Source: Leishmania donovani (lineage: Eukaryota; Euglenozoa; Kinetoplastea; Trypanosomatida; Trypanosomatidae). From it: 64,000 nucleotides of DNA. Below the pieces are notes generated by a model. That model was not told the DNA's origin. It saw nothing but the letters and a program-made list of their open reading frames with translations, and made no database searches. Numbering within the stretch: the stretch's first letter is position 1; every line of letters begins with the position of its first letter. This document shows, piece after piece, positions 32,501-42,072 of this stretch. The translations under genes and the position numbers were made by a program. The stretch is taken from NCBI RefSeq assembly GCF_000227135.1, contig NC_018261.1, positions 1,250,355 to 1,314,354 on the forward strand, in the 5' to 3' direction.

Positions 32501-33058
32501 CTAATGGGGTACTCCACCGTATTTACCATGGCGCCAGCCTTCGCATTGGTGCTCGACGAAGACTTCAACGAGTCGGACGTGCACGAGTACCCGTTTCTCT
32601 ACAAAGATTTGCTCAAGGCCCGCTCCATGAATACCCGCACCTTTCTGCAGTGGGTGTGGGCATCGTTCTTCCAAGGAGGGGTCATGATGCTGATGGCGCT
32701 ACAGCTCTTCAAGTCGGACATGTTCCAGATTGTCACGATCGCCTACACATCGCTCCTCATCACCGAGCTGGCCATCGTTGGCGCCACCGCGCATCTTCGC
32801 ATTCTCTGGCGAGAGCGCCGTGCTCGCTTCTTTCTCTTCTTGTGCTCTGAGGTGGTGTCTCTGCTGATGTTTTTCCTCGCCGTCGTCGTGTTGCCCGACA
32901 CGTTCGATAGAGACTTTTTCTTTTCGTGGAGCTGCTGGTGGCGCGTCGCGGTAATCTGCCTAGCCAGCATTGCACCACTCATGATATTTCAAATGGTTGG
33001 CAAGTACATATTGTTCAACCCGCGCATCGCCGTTTCCTGCATGGGATGTCGGACGTGA
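29585..33058 (+). CDS. P4-type ATPase, Neo1/ATP9 class (phospholipid flippase)
   Basis: The protein has 1157 residues, the normal size for the class. Order of motifs: N-terminal cytosolic region with FFNLFYLFLAF in the first membrane pair; actuator loop DGET at 249-252; ISMRVNVD in TM4, close to the PISLRVN of Neo1; phosphorylation site D443-K-T-G-T; nucleotide-domain motifs YQASSPDE and KGAD; MLTGDK near 763; GDGGNDV at 880-886; then six C-terminal membrane helices. The P-domain flanking sequence (LPEELGRLRYLFSDKTG) is typical of Neo1p/ATP9A, the P4B group that works without a CDC50 subunit. It should flip aminophospholipid in Golgi or endosomal membranes. SIDER2 copy E begins 152 nt after the stop. 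Confidence 0.96.
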   Translation: MRQIRYRALHNGADEDARSRNSSTPNISTSSAHGPQLPQRHCCRPRDFVFDDSLSTGAAVSVLAIPQQKKHSVRRWLREMLHLPIAPSLDNRQIPFGYFPGEWSPVGYPSNAVSNRRYTLSTFLPLALLRQFQNFFNLFYLFLAFSQVIPVLKVGFIFTYFSPLVMVVCLSLMKDALDEWKRFRRDRIANVEVFEKLTGGGDVVTVRSSHIRVGDLLILHQDQRVPADCVVLHTSEKSGTTFIRTDQLDGETDWKLRYPLNSTKGLGYAELGALRFNVHCGAPHKDIYSFAGTLELANGQSESITMENAVWSSCVVATGTLVVAVLYTGRETRSALNSTSPRNKLGLIERELNLIAVLCFALLLILSFLLVAQQQFRGDFAVMFVRFFILLSSMIPISMRVNVDVGRLWYSYDMSHDPNIPGAVARNANLPEELGRLRYLFSDKTGTLTKNKMKFRVMQVGPDTVLTDRFTDQLAGALQEYFGTGNWGAGARLMLGNVSARVSVRNSKQWSRDVQRVGDLIRAIVLCHNVSPVVMEEPLALGTDDETTAPGRGAAAAVPATTDMRSQPTDYQASSPDEVALVKFCRSLGIVLTYRDLTTIAFTVGGGAQLHTCTIVKTFPFSSERKCMGIILRERTGSCSGGSSQETVKFYMKGADVKMASVVRQSEWLDECCQELAQMGLRTLVFASRTLSEEMLGAFLQQYEAAISILGEGRAAAIEAAMKLLETDMTLTGVTGVEDELQDDVVVCLETLGMCGIKVWMLTGDKVETAITIGRSTRLIPRHCRIEYLCGMAPADIGHRLHELQEEFCWGVTCGSIVPPWTLVLDGNALAYCLSHASFFADVARTAYSVIVARCSPTQKAAVVTVMRDSCRDARVAAIGDGGNDVSMIQAANVGIGIEGLEGKQASMAADFSITKFSHCLRLIMWHGRNSYQRTCRLSQFIMHRGIVYSVVQTVFSVLFAGTTMSVFNGYLLMGYSTVFTMAPAFALVLDEDFNESDVHEYPFLYKDLLKARSMNTRTFLQWVWASFFQGGVMMLMALQLFKSDMFQIVTIAYTSLLITELAIVGATAHLRILWRERRARFFLFLCSEVVSLLMFFLAVVVLPDTFDRDFFFSWSCWWRVAVICLASIAPLMIFQMVGKYILFNPRIAVSCMGCRT

Positions 33059-33209
33059 CACTTGTGCATCCGTTCCATGATTGACGGCTGCAGAACCTTT
33101 TTTTTACCGTTCCTGCCTCGTGTTCGCTGTCTTAAATCTGTGCTTCGACACGGTCGCTGCAGCGTTCCGTCACGCGTCTTTGTTTTCTTTCACTCCTTTG
33201 AAGCCGACA
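33059..33209 (+). other. Short 3'UTR spacer before SIDER2 copy E
   Basis: T-rich sequence without coding features. Confidence 0.6.
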
Positions 33210-33832
33210 GATGACGGAGGTAAGCGGAGGGCCAACAGCTCACCGTGCGCGGCATCTCAGGGTCCAGTGCACTTCCCCACCCCTCCCTCCCCCCCGCACA
33301 AACACACACACACACATTATGTCTGTGTGCGGAGGAGCGAAGCGGCCCCTTCCACCCCCCCCCCCACCCCCTACCTCTGCTAATGCCGAACTACCTCCGG
33401 CCGTGACAAGATCCAGTACCCACAGCGTAGGGATGTCAGTGCGATGTATCGCTGCTGACGCCGGCGGTGTAGTCGTGGATGGGCGCGGCTGTGATGCGAC
33501 CAGCGAGGCACTGGTGGGTAGGGTTTGAGGCAAAGGCCACGCTCTTCGATGGCCGGGTCGGCGCACTGCTGCAAGGCGCGTCTGTGCGACTGCTTCGCAC
33601 CACGCGACGTGCCCGCTGTGGCAGCCCCGGGGGGGGGGGGGGGGGNNNNNNNNNNNNNNNNNNNNNNNNNNNNNNNNNNNNNNNNNNNNNNNNNNNNNNN
33701 NNNNNNNNNNNNNNNNNNNNNNNNNNNNNNNNNNNNNNNNNNNNCGCCCCTTGCCACCGGCGTCTGAGTCTGCCTGGGGGAGTGGGGGGGGGGGGGGGCG
33801 GGCGATAGTGGTGATTACGTCGTTTTTGGAGG
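33210..33832 (+). mobile_element. SIDER2 retroposon, copy E (contains assembly gap)
   Basis: It starts GATGACGGAGGTAAGCGG, with both signature blocks near 33261 and 33405, the same CTCTTCGATGG and CACCACGCG variants as copy D, and a long G-run just before the gap. After the gap a CCACCGGCGTCTGAG segment and a second G-run precede the conserved GATAGTGGTGATTACGTCG end. Extra sequence at the 3' end relative to copy D may be real or caused by the gap. It lies in the presumed 3'UTR of the P4-ATPase. Confidence 0.85.
33646..33744. other. Assembly gap (99 N) in SIDER2 copy E
   Basis: Run of N starting inside a poly-G tract, a typical place for an assembly to break. Confidence 0.99.
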
Positions 33833-34737
33833 ACAGAGAAATGGATTCACATTTCAAGCAAAAGAAAGGGCCGCCTAAAAATCTCGTTGGGGCCGTTTAA
33901 CGGCACTCTTCCCCACGGGGCTCACTCGTCCCTGCTTCCCCTTGCCTAACTCCCCCACCACCACCACCACCACCCCACTCCCAGTCCACCGCAGCCTTCG
34001 CTCATGTTTGTTGTGTGTTGTTTGGGGTTCGTTTTTTCCCCTTTGCTGCCCTCCTTTCCCGTCTGGCGCGTCTCGCTCGCTTATGTTAGCCGTGCATCTC
34101 TTCTGTTGCGGCGCTCGCTGCCGCCCTCGGTCCGTCTGCACCACGCCCGTGCCGCACTTTCCAGGCAGAGAGAGCACAGCAAGCACGTGCAAGCAGGGGG
34201 CAGTCACAGGAAAGTGAATATGAAAAGAAAAGCGGAAAGAGAAGCCACACACGCACATGCACAAAGAACCAACAAGGCGCAGTGGAGCGCGATGCAAGAG
34301 CATCTCAACCGACAGCGAACGTTTGGCGAGGGGGCGGAAGGTAAATCCGCGACGGACCCCTCGCTCTCTCCCATGACGGTACGCCACTGCTTATCATGGT
34401 GAATGCGTATTGCGGCACGCAACAATGTTCTATCCGCTCTACCCTTCACCCCCTGCGTTTTCGCTCATGTTGACTCTGACCTTCTCCTCCCTTCATGATC
34501 TTCCGCTCATGTGCGTGCCTGTTCGCTTGTGTCTGCGTGCGAGCATGTTTTTTTTTTTTATTTGGGCGTGTAGCAGTCTGTCTCTCTTGCTCCCCCACTT
34601 CCGTCCTCCCGAGCGGCCTCGGTCCATGTCTTGGGACGGGTGGCAAGTGGAAGAGAGCCAATCGAAGAGACGAAGCCTACTGTGGAGGAATCATCGCTGC
34701 ACGAAACGGGGCGTTGATTTGCGTGTCTCGGTCCAGC
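33833..34737 (+). other. Intergenic region upstream of the giant helicase gene
   Basis: About 900 nt with a CCA-repeat at 33955-33975 and pyrimidine tracts. No separate gene is seen. The frame of the helicase is open back to 34495, but a strong acceptor lies in between. Confidence 0.6.
34547..34576 (+). promoter_or_regulatory. Candidate spliced-leader acceptor of the giant helicase gene
   Basis: A T-run of a dozen bases followed within 15 nt by TAG and CAG (34571-34576). It lies downstream of an in-frame ATG at 34495 and upstream of the ATG at 34738, which argues for the latter as the start. Confidence 0.5.
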
Positions 34738-37700
34738 ATGCGCTGCGCTGGCCGCGCTCGCGCGGCGCTAGCGTCTTCTGCGGCCGCATCAGCGGCAGTG
34801 GAGCGGGACCTCGTGTATGTCGCCCGCACACTGCCTGCAGCAGTTCGTCCGTCTTGTGCGGTTAGGGCAAGGCTGCCGCTGCTGCTTTTAAGCTGGAAAA
34901 GTGTCCTTGGCAGCGTCTGCAGCTCCGTTGGAACGTGCATGGGCCCTCTGCACTCGTCATTGCGGCACTTCAGGAGTTGTACAAGCGCACCCGAAATCAT
35001 CGAACCGGAGGAGATCAACCTCATCGACGCGCAAGAGACGTGGGCCTGCTCAGCGGAAGCTGACGCCTCCAAGGCCGAAGAAAGCTCAAGCAAATCACCA
35101 TCGACGTCAACGCTCGCATGGAGCGCGGCTAACTCGCCGGCACTGCCCTCCGTCTTTGCTGATGTCAAGGTAGTGGACCCCTACGCACGGGCGCGGATGC
35201 TCGGCTTCGTGCGACGGAATCTCACTGCGGCTGCGCAAGCACCCGACGACAGCTCCGACGTCGCCAGTCCCGCGACTGCCGGCTTCCAGACCGAAGCGGT
35301 CTGTGGTGGAGAACTGTTTCACGCCCGTCTGCAGCTTCCCGTTACCAGGACGGCTCGGCAGCTTGTTGAAGAGATAAGTGCTGCTGGCGGCTCGGGTGCA
35401 CCCAGGGCACTGTGGGCACACGGAGTCGCCAATACGGCGAAAGAAGCTGAGCTGCTAGCCGCCATGCACGCGGAGCAGATGGCGGACTTACTAGGGTATC
35501 ACGTCTTCTCCCTCCCATCAAAGCAGCACAGGCACGCCGAGGCAGCACGCGCGGCAGGTCGCTACGCTTCCTCGCCGGAGGATAAGGACAGTGGCCCTTC
35601 GACAGAGCAGCGGCTGGCGCAGTGGCCCCTGCCCTTGAGGCGCGTTTTGACCGACGAGGAAACGGAAGGCGGGGAATGGCAGCTGGTGAACACGGCGTCT
35701 TCCCTGCGACACTACATCTCCACGGAGCACACGTTGCTGTCGCCGTGCCTGCTGGATCCCAAGTCGCGATTCAGGATCGAGGCCCTGTTCGCGCGTGCAC
35801 CTCACGGCTGCCCTTCCTTTGCGCAACAGCTCAGGACTGAAAAGGTGCGTACGCTGACAGCGAGCAGCGCGGCTGGCGGCGGCGAAGAGGCGATTGTGGC
35901 CCGACTCGTCTTGCCATCACAGGTGACGGGTATCACAAACTCCTCGATAGATCTCGTCGCCTCTGGCAAGGCGATGGAGCGGTCAACAGCGGTGCTGCTG
36001 GCCTGCATGCACGCAGAGCTCCTGCTGGATGCCGTGGGCGTTTCTATTTTCGACGACGTGGTGACTCAGAAAGCGCACGCTATGGCGGCCTGGAGCCACG
36101 GACGGCCCGCACCACTACCAGGCGCAAAGCCAAAGAATCCGTCGCACGTGCACCTGCCACAGCCGCTGAAGGAGCTCGTCGTGGCGGCAGCAGGGGAGGG
36201 TCGGTCTCGCACGTCGTCTCGCTCGGCTGAAGAGGACTGGTTTCACAGGCATACGATTGTAACGGAGCAGAGTGGGAGCTTTGTAGAAACGGTTGTGGGC
36301 GAGTCCACCGCGGTGGAGGACATCACCGCGTTTCTCCACACCCACGGGGCCATGCGGGCCGCAGCGCCGTTTCTGCAGGTGGCAATCGGTTCTCGTGTCA
36401 AGTCCACAGTACTGCTGCCCTTGCCGGACCTCTACGGCATTCGCGGTGGCGTGGGGATCGCGTCGAACGCGCATGATGCTGACACCCTCGCTGCCATGCA
36501 CGCACTGGATGTGCTGTGCATGCTCGGTGTCCCGGTAAAGGCTGCGGCGGCGATGGACGCCGCGTGGAAGCGCGCTCGCCGCGAGCGCATTCCAGACGTG
36601 CCCTGCGAGTCGGCGGACGTCTCCACACCGAGCCCCCCGGCGCGCCGCTGCACTGCCAAGAAGTTAACCACGCAAGTAGCTATAGCCGCAGTGGCCTTAC
36701 CTGAGGTTTTCGAGTCCGCGGACGCAGCGCAGGCAAGCTCCTGCAACAACGCCAGCACATCCACACTGCCGCGGCGCCGTGCGGTGAAGCGCGCACGACT
36801 GGCCTCGGATGCATCTGCACCGGACGAGAGCATCCCGCAGGCAAACGCAAACGGCACGGCTGCTGCCTCTCCGCCAAGCGTGCCCGTGGTCGCGACATCG
36901 AGAGAGACTGAAGAGAAGCGGCTGGCAGCGGTGCGGGCCGTGGTGCCAAAGGAGTTCTGGGACATGCAGGCAGACAGCCCTGACGGATACATTATGATTG
37001 CCCCTGGCGTGCCGGAGGGATCTGCGATGGCTGCGTATGCAATTACATCCCCGCGCAAGATGGACAAGTCGGCCAAGGGACGCGTGTTGGACTACTTAGC
37101 GACCGTGGGCCGTCGCCTCGACGATGTCACCGTGGTGCGGCAAGCCCTCAGCGAGGAGGAGACGGAGGGCCCACCGCGGCACCGGTGTGCACTGAAAGTG
37201 CCAGTGCCAGCCGTTTGCGGGGAAGCTCGCCTCGCGCTAGGCGAGGCAGACACAATCGCCGACGCCGAAAACGCCGCCTGTATGCACGCGGAGCTCATCC
37301 TGGACACACTCGGGGTCTGCCTCTACACGGACCCTGTGAAGCAGAAGCGGCACGCCGCGGCATGCGCGCAGTGGGGTCGCTGGGCGCCATCGACTCCTGG
37401 CGAAGAACAGCCGAGCAGCACACCGTCCCCGCCGCCGCTGCGCCGCGAGCACGCCGGCTCGCTACACCGGGAGCGCCAAAAGGAGCCGACAAGAAAGCGG
37501 GGCAGCCGCCTCGGTACGTCGCAGAGAGCGGCAAAGACGGACGTATCCACGGCAGAGATGGCGGAGCAGGCGGCGTTGGTGGTGGACGCTGAGGCGTTTG
37601 ACGACGTGGTGGAATCGCAGCTCGACACCGTCAGCAAGAACCGCGTGCAATACTACCTACGGTACGAAAACCTCAAAGCACCGTCGATCACCTTTACCAC

Positions 37701-40700
37701 CAACATGGGGCACAGCGTGCTCCTGCATGTCGCCACCTGGTCTCTTCCGGTACCTGCCCGCTTCGGCAGCGAGACGGAGTCACAGAAGTGCCTGGAGTAC
37801 GCTGTCAAGGGTGCCGCCTCGACCCGGAGAGATGCGGAGCTGCTGTCGTGGATGCATGCAGAGCGCACACTGGACTATCTCGGCATCCCTCTCTTCCCCA
37901 ACTTGCCAAAGTTGCAGGCGTATCACGCCCAACGTGCGCAACTAGAGGGGAGGGTTGCCCCGGCTGTCGTCACCGGGCCGACGGCGCCGCTGCCTCACCC
38001 CAGCGAAGTACCTGTGAAACCACTGCGGTTACACATAAGCTTCTGTCGCGTTGATCTGACGATTCCGCCACCGCCGTGTCCGTCGACGGACATGGAAGGC
38101 AACTCTTGCGTGCCCCCACATGTATGGGAAGCTTACGTGGAGGCGTGCGCTGTGTACGTGCTTGCGAAGCAGATGGCGCTGAAGAACAGCTACTACGAGG
38201 AACAGCGGGTGCCGCCGACGGGCGACGTCGTGATCGATGCCGCCCTCGCGGAGGCGGAGGCGAAGCCCGTGGATACAGACGCCCGATTGCGCTTCGCGGC
38301 GTACTGCATGACGACGCTCGGCAAGTTCGTCCCACGCTACGATGCGTATGTTGTCGGCCCAATCCATCACCGTCTGACCTACGCCACAGTTCCACTCCCC
38401 GGCTTTGACTACCTGCTAGGGCGTGGCGTGGGGCCCAACAAGGTGGTGGCCAAGCGGCGAGCCGCTATGCACGCCTTGGCGATCCTGCGGCGTGTCGACG
38501 AGTCGTACGACGACACGTTCCAGGTGGTCAAGAGCTTCGTGCAGAGAGCAAATGCCGCGAATAAGGTGAAAGGGGATGCCCAAGCGCATGCCGATGACGA
38601 ATTCGACCTCGACACCTTCAGCACCCTACCTCTCATCAACGCGGACGCCGAAAGCTCCCTGACGAGGCAGGAACGGCGCCACCTCGACCGCTTCAGCTCT
38701 CTCTTCGTCACCCAGTCGGCGTGGTATTCGAAGAGTAGCTGTTTCACCTTGGACGGCAAAAAGCGCGCCGTTCGCATGTACACTGTGTGCTTCGATCTGC
38801 CGGCCCCGGAGGAGCGCCAGCTGGTGCGTTTGTTGCCGAGAGGAGAGAGCGAGTCGACGTGGAGGCGACAGCCCTCGGCGGATACGGTCAAGCTCGAGGT
38901 AGAAAGCGTCGAGGCGACGGCGCCAGATGCGACGCGCGTGAAAACGGGCGCCATTTTTTCCGCGTGTGTCTCCATCGTGGATGAGGGTGGTCAGAAGCTG
39001 ACAGCCAGCTGCAGTGGTGGTGGGCGCGTGGACAACATGCTCAGCGCGTACGAAAAGCTGTTCACGATGATGGATGGGAAGTTTCCGGCGATGAAGTTGA
39101 TTATGGAGCTGTTGAAACAGAACCCGTACCTGATGCCGGAGCTGATCCCTTCGCTGGCCATCCCTGATGCGGTGCGGCAGCGGATGCAGGCGTGCCTGCG
39201 TAACCAAAAAGACTTGACCGCTGCGATGACCTGTTCAGACGGAAAGGCGTCGTCGGCAAGCCACAAACCTAACTTGGCCGGCAGCGATAAGGAGAAAACG
39301 GGCGGTGAGGCAGAGAACAGCTCCGCCGTTGCGCACCAGTCCTCCTACAACGATGCGGAGGAGTCTGCCCGCCTTGTCGAACAACTGCAGCGGCGCATCA
39401 CAAACCCCGTATACCTGGAGAAGTTTGCTACCAGGCGTGCGGAGCTGAGCATTGCAGAGCACAAGCATGAAATTCTTGAGGCGATCCGCAGCAACCCCAT
39501 CACCATCATCTGCGGCACGACGGGCTGCGGTAAGACGACGCAGGTGCCTCAGTACATCCTCGACGAAGAGACGCTCAGGGGTAACGGGGGGCGCTGCTCC
39601 ATCGTTGTCACGCAGCCACGACGGCTCAGTGCCGTGTCAATTGCGCAGCGCGTCGCGGCAGAGCGTCTGGAGCCGCTAGAGGAGTCGACCGGGTACATGA
39701 TCCGCTTCGACTCACGCAAAGGTCGCCACATCACCTTCGCCACGACAGGCCTTGTTCTTCGGTTGATGCAGTCTGACGCGCTGCTTAGCAGCTACACCCA
39801 CGTCATCATTGATGAAATCCACGAGCGGGACATGAACTCCGACTTCATCCTGATGCTGCTGCGACAGGTGCTCGAGAAGCGACGCGACATCCGCATTGTC
39901 CTGATGAGCGCGACCTTGCAAGCCGGTGACTTTCAGGCGTACTTTGGTGGGGCCCCGCTCATTCAGGTTGAGGGGCAGATCTTTCCGGTCAAGGAGTTCT
40001 TCTTAGAGGACCTAGTTCCGTTCGCGCGCGAGCACAACTGCCTGACGCCTCTGCTCAAGGAGGCAGCCGGCGTTGCGGGGAGTGGCGGAAAGAGAGAAGG
40101 CGATGCCTCAACGCAGCCAGAGATTGGTGGCGCGCGTGCCCCCGTCGTGGTGTCAAACGCGGACGACGCGGCGGCCAGCACCCCTCCCCCACGCTACGGC
40201 TTTCTCGAGGCGTCGACGCCAATCGACTATCCTACCATTCAGTTCGCCATTGAGCAAGCGCTCCGCATGATCGACATCGCCGACTCCTCCATCCTCGTGT
40301 TCCTGCCCGGGTGGGAAGACATTCGCAAGGCGCGCGATGTGCTGGAGCGCAATACGTCCTTTTACGTACTGCCGCTGCACTCGGCCGTGTCGGCTGAGTC
40401 GCAACTGAAGTGTTTCCTGCCGCCACCGCCCGGCAAGGTCAAAATTATCCTCTCCACGAATATCGCTGAAAGTGGCGTGACCATCGACGACGTCGGCGTC
40501 GTGATCGACACCGGACGTATGAAGCAAGTCGCGTATGCGACGCGGATGCGGACGTTTCTTTCAAAAACCGACTCGCGGGGCTATAACTCGAGCCGAGTCC
40601 AAGATGCTCCAGCTGTGGTGTCGACGTCTGTGGTGCCGGAGGATGCACAGGGCAAGTTCTCGCACTTGATGAACATCTACGCGAGTCGCGCAAACTGCGT

Positions 40701-42072
40701 GCAGCGCCGCGGTCGTGTCGGCCGCACGCGCCCTGGCCTTTGCATTCGTCTTTTCTCGCGAGAGCACTTCCGCAATTTGCACGAGTTTCAAACCCCGGAG
40801 CTGCTGCGCACGCCGCTGGACAAAGTCTGCCTCACCATCTTGAATCTCGAGGTTGGTTCCCCTCAGCAATTCCTGAAGACCGCGATGGAGCCACCGCTCG
40901 AGACAGAAGTGGAGGGCGCCATGAAGCGACTATACGACCTCGGCGCCACCGACGAAGACGGTCATCTCACTCCACTAGGGCGCCGCCTGGCAAAGCTGCC
41001 GCTCGATCCGGCGACTGGCAAGACCATTCTGCTCGGCGCCGTCTTCCGATGCCTCGACGCCGCCCTCACAATCGCAGCCACAGCTGAAAACGGCGTCTTC
41101 TCTCGCTCGTTCGATGTGCGCGTCTCGTCGCGCCTCCATCGGGAGGACCTTTCGTGCAACACCCTCTCGGACATTCTCGCCTCCGTGAACGGGTACAACT
41201 ATTGGGTCTCCCTGCATCGTGGAGGGTCGATCGGGCAGTCGGCGGGGCTGATCAAGGCGCGGCATCTGAGCGTTCCGGCACTCATGCAGGCCACGCTGCT
41301 GAAGCAGCAGTACTGCAACCTGCTCGTGGAAGACGGCTTCATCGGTAAAGAAGCGAAAGTGCTGCCGTCGACGAACCACTCTCGCTTCGGGAGCGATGAT
41401 ATGGTGTTTATCGAATCCTCCGAGCACTCGCGCAACTCGATGGACGTTGGTCTGCTGAAGTGTCTGCTCAGCGCCAGCGCGCTTCCCAAAGTCGCGATGG
41501 TTACGGGACCATTCGTGTTGCGGACCTTGTTTGAGAATTACATTCTGATGATGAACGACAGTGTACTGAGGATGAGCGGGCTGAACGAGACGTCGAGTCC
41601 GTTTGTGATCTACGGCGGGCTCATGAAAATGGCAGAGAAGGAGACACTCATGGCGCATCATCTAACCTCCGTCTCCCTCTGGTCAGTGCTGTTGATGAGC
41701 ACGCGTGCGACCCGGATGGACTACGATCAGGAGCTCAAGCTCGGCATCATGAGCAACTGGATCTTTTTCCGCTCGAGCTACGCCACGATTGAACTTGTGC
41801 GACGATTCAAGGCGCTTCTTGACCGCCGCCTTTCTCGCAAGTTTGACGACCCGACGGACGCCGTCAACAATGCCCAGCTCGACGAGCTGTGCGAGATTCT
41901 GCGGGAGCTTGCAAACATGCGCTACCACCCAAATCGCCTGCAGCCCCCGTCTGTGGTGTGGGGCGAACAGGGGAAAATTCTCTCTCCCAACAGCAACGCC
42001 GATGACGACGCGGCTGGCGTGAAGAGTGCAACAGGAGTCGAAAGCTCTACGGAGAGCGACCTAGCCGAGTAA
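34738..42072 (+). CDS. REH2: Giant DEIH-box (DEAH/RHA) helicase, RNA-editing helicase 2 homologue
   Basis: The protein has 2444 residues. The N-terminus (MRCAGRARAALASSAAASAA) is Arg/Ala/Ser-rich without acids, as in mitochondrial presequences. Residues about 150-1260 hold at least six modules ending in the same helix, MHAE-x2-LD-x-LG or a variant, at about 241, 422, 585, 846, 1037 and 1242; these look like the second helix of dsRNA-binding folds. The helicase core follows: motif I GTTGCGKTT 1593-1601, DEIH 1692-1695, SAT 1724, a TNIAESGVTI motif near 1905 and QRRGRVGR 1989-1996, then ratchet and OB-fold-like C-terminal domains. Very large size, dsRBD modules and a presequence match KREH2, the kinetoplastid helicase of guide-RNA/mRNA editing complexes. 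Its assignment is from domain architecture and memory of the family. Confidence 0.93.
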   Translation: MRCAGRARAALASSAAASAAVERDLVYVARTLPAAVRPSCAVRARLPLLLLSWKSVLGSVCSSVGTCMGPLHSSLRHFRSCTSAPEIIEPEEINLIDAQETWACSAEADASKAEESSSKSPSTSTLAWSAANSPALPSVFADVKVVDPYARARMLGFVRRNLTAAAQAPDDSSDVASPATAGFQTEAVCGGELFHARLQLPVTRTARQLVEEISAAGGSGAPRALWAHGVANTAKEAELLAAMHAEQMADLLGYHVFSLPSKQHRHAEAARAAGRYASSPEDKDSGPSTEQRLAQWPLPLRRVLTDEETEGGEWQLVNTASSLRHYISTEHTLLSPCLLDPKSRFRIEALFARAPHGCPSFAQQLRTEKVRTLTASSAAGGGEEAIVARLVLPSQVTGITNSSIDLVASGKAMERSTAVLLACMHAELLLDAVGVSIFDDVVTQKAHAMAAWSHGRPAPLPGAKPKNPSHVHLPQPLKELVVAAAGEGRSRTSSRSAEEDWFHRHTIVTEQSGSFVETVVGESTAVEDITAFLHTHGAMRAAAPFLQVAIGSRVKSTVLLPLPDLYGIRGGVGIASNAHDADTLAAMHALDVLCMLGVPVKAAAAMDAAWKRARRERIPDVPCESADVSTPSPPARRCTAKKLTTQVAIAAVALPEVFESADAAQASSCNNASTSTLPRRRAVKRARLASDASAPDESIPQANANGTAAASPPSVPVVATSRETEEKRLAAVRAVVPKEFWDMQADSPDGYIMIAPGVPEGSAMAAYAITSPRKMDKSAKGRVLDYLATVGRRLDDVTVVRQALSEEETEGPPRHRCALKVPVPAVCGEARLALGEADTIADAENAACMHAELILDTLGVCLYTDPVKQKRHAAACAQWGRWAPSTPGEEQPSSTPSPPPLRREHAGSLHRERQKEPTRKRGSRLGTSQRAAKTDVSTAEMAEQAALVVDAEAFDDVVESQLDTVSKNRVQYYLRYENLKAPSITFTTNMGHSVLLHVATWSLPVPARFGSETESQKCLEYAVKGAASTRRDAELLSWMHAERTLDYLGIPLFPNLPKLQAYHAQRAQLEGRVAPAVVTGPTAPLPHPSEVPVKPLRLHISFCRVDLTIPPPPCPSTDMEGNSCVPPHVWEAYVEACAVYVLAKQMALKNSYYEEQRVPPTGDVVIDAALAEAEAKPVDTDARLRFAAYCMTTLGKFVPRYDAYVVGPIHHRLTYATVPLPGFDYLLGRGVGPNKVVAKRRAAMHALAILRRVDESYDDTFQVVKSFVQRANAANKVKGDAQAHADDEFDLDTFSTLPLINADAESSLTRQERRHLDRFSSLFVTQSAWYSKSSCFTLDGKKRAVRMYTVCFDLPAPEERQLVRLLPRGESESTWRRQPSADTVKLEVESVEATAPDATRVKTGAIFSACVSIVDEGGQKLTASCSGGGRVDNMLSAYEKLFTMMDGKFPAMKLIMELLKQNPYLMPELIPSLAIPDAVRQRMQACLRNQKDLTAAMTCSDGKASSASHKPNLAGSDKEKTGGEAENSSAVAHQSSYNDAEESARLVEQLQRRITNPVYLEKFATRRAELSIAEHKHEILEAIRSNPITIICGTTGCGKTTQVPQYILDEETLRGNGGRCSIVVTQPRRLSAVSIAQRVAAERLEPLEESTGYMIRFDSRKGRHITFATTGLVLRLMQSDALLSSYTHVIIDEIHERDMNSDFILMLLRQVLEKRRDIRIVLMSATLQAGDFQAYFGGAPLIQVEGQIFPVKEFFLEDLVPFAREHNCLTPLLKEAAGVAGSGGKREGDASTQPEIGGARAPVVVSNADDAAASTPPPRYGFLEASTPIDYPTIQFAIEQALRMIDIADSSILVFLPGWEDIRKARDVLERNTSFYVLPLHSAVSAESQLKCFLPPPPGKVKIILSTNIAESGVTIDDVGVVIDTGRMKQVAYATRMRTFLSKTDSRGYNSSRVQDAPAVVSTSVVPEDAQGKFSHLMNIYASRANCVQRRGRVGRTRPGLCIRLFSREHFRNLHEFQTPELLRTPLDKVCLTILNLEVGSPQQFLKTAMEPPLETEVEGAMKRLYDLGATDEDGHLTPLGRRLAKLPLDPATGKTILLGAVFRCLDAALTIAATAENGVFSRSFDVRVSSRLHREDLSCNTLSDILASVNGYNYWVSLHRGGSIGQSAGLIKARHLSVPALMQATLLKQQYCNLLVEDGFIGKEAKVLPSTNHSRFGSDDMVFIESSEHSRNSMDVGLLKCLLSASALPKVAMVTGPFVLRTLFENYILMMNDSVLRMSGLNETSSPFVIYGGLMKMAEKETLMAHHLTSVSLWSVLLMSTRATRMDYDQELKLGIMSNWIFFRSSYATIELVRRFKALLDRRLSRKFDDPTDAVNNAQLDELCEILRELANMRYHPNRLQPPSVVWGEQGKILSPNSNADDDAAGVKSATGVESSTESDLAE

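Noticed and set aside
34495..34737. 81-residue extension of the giant helicase
   Set aside because: It crosses a strong T-run plus TAGCAG acceptor, and its composition is that of translated spacer.
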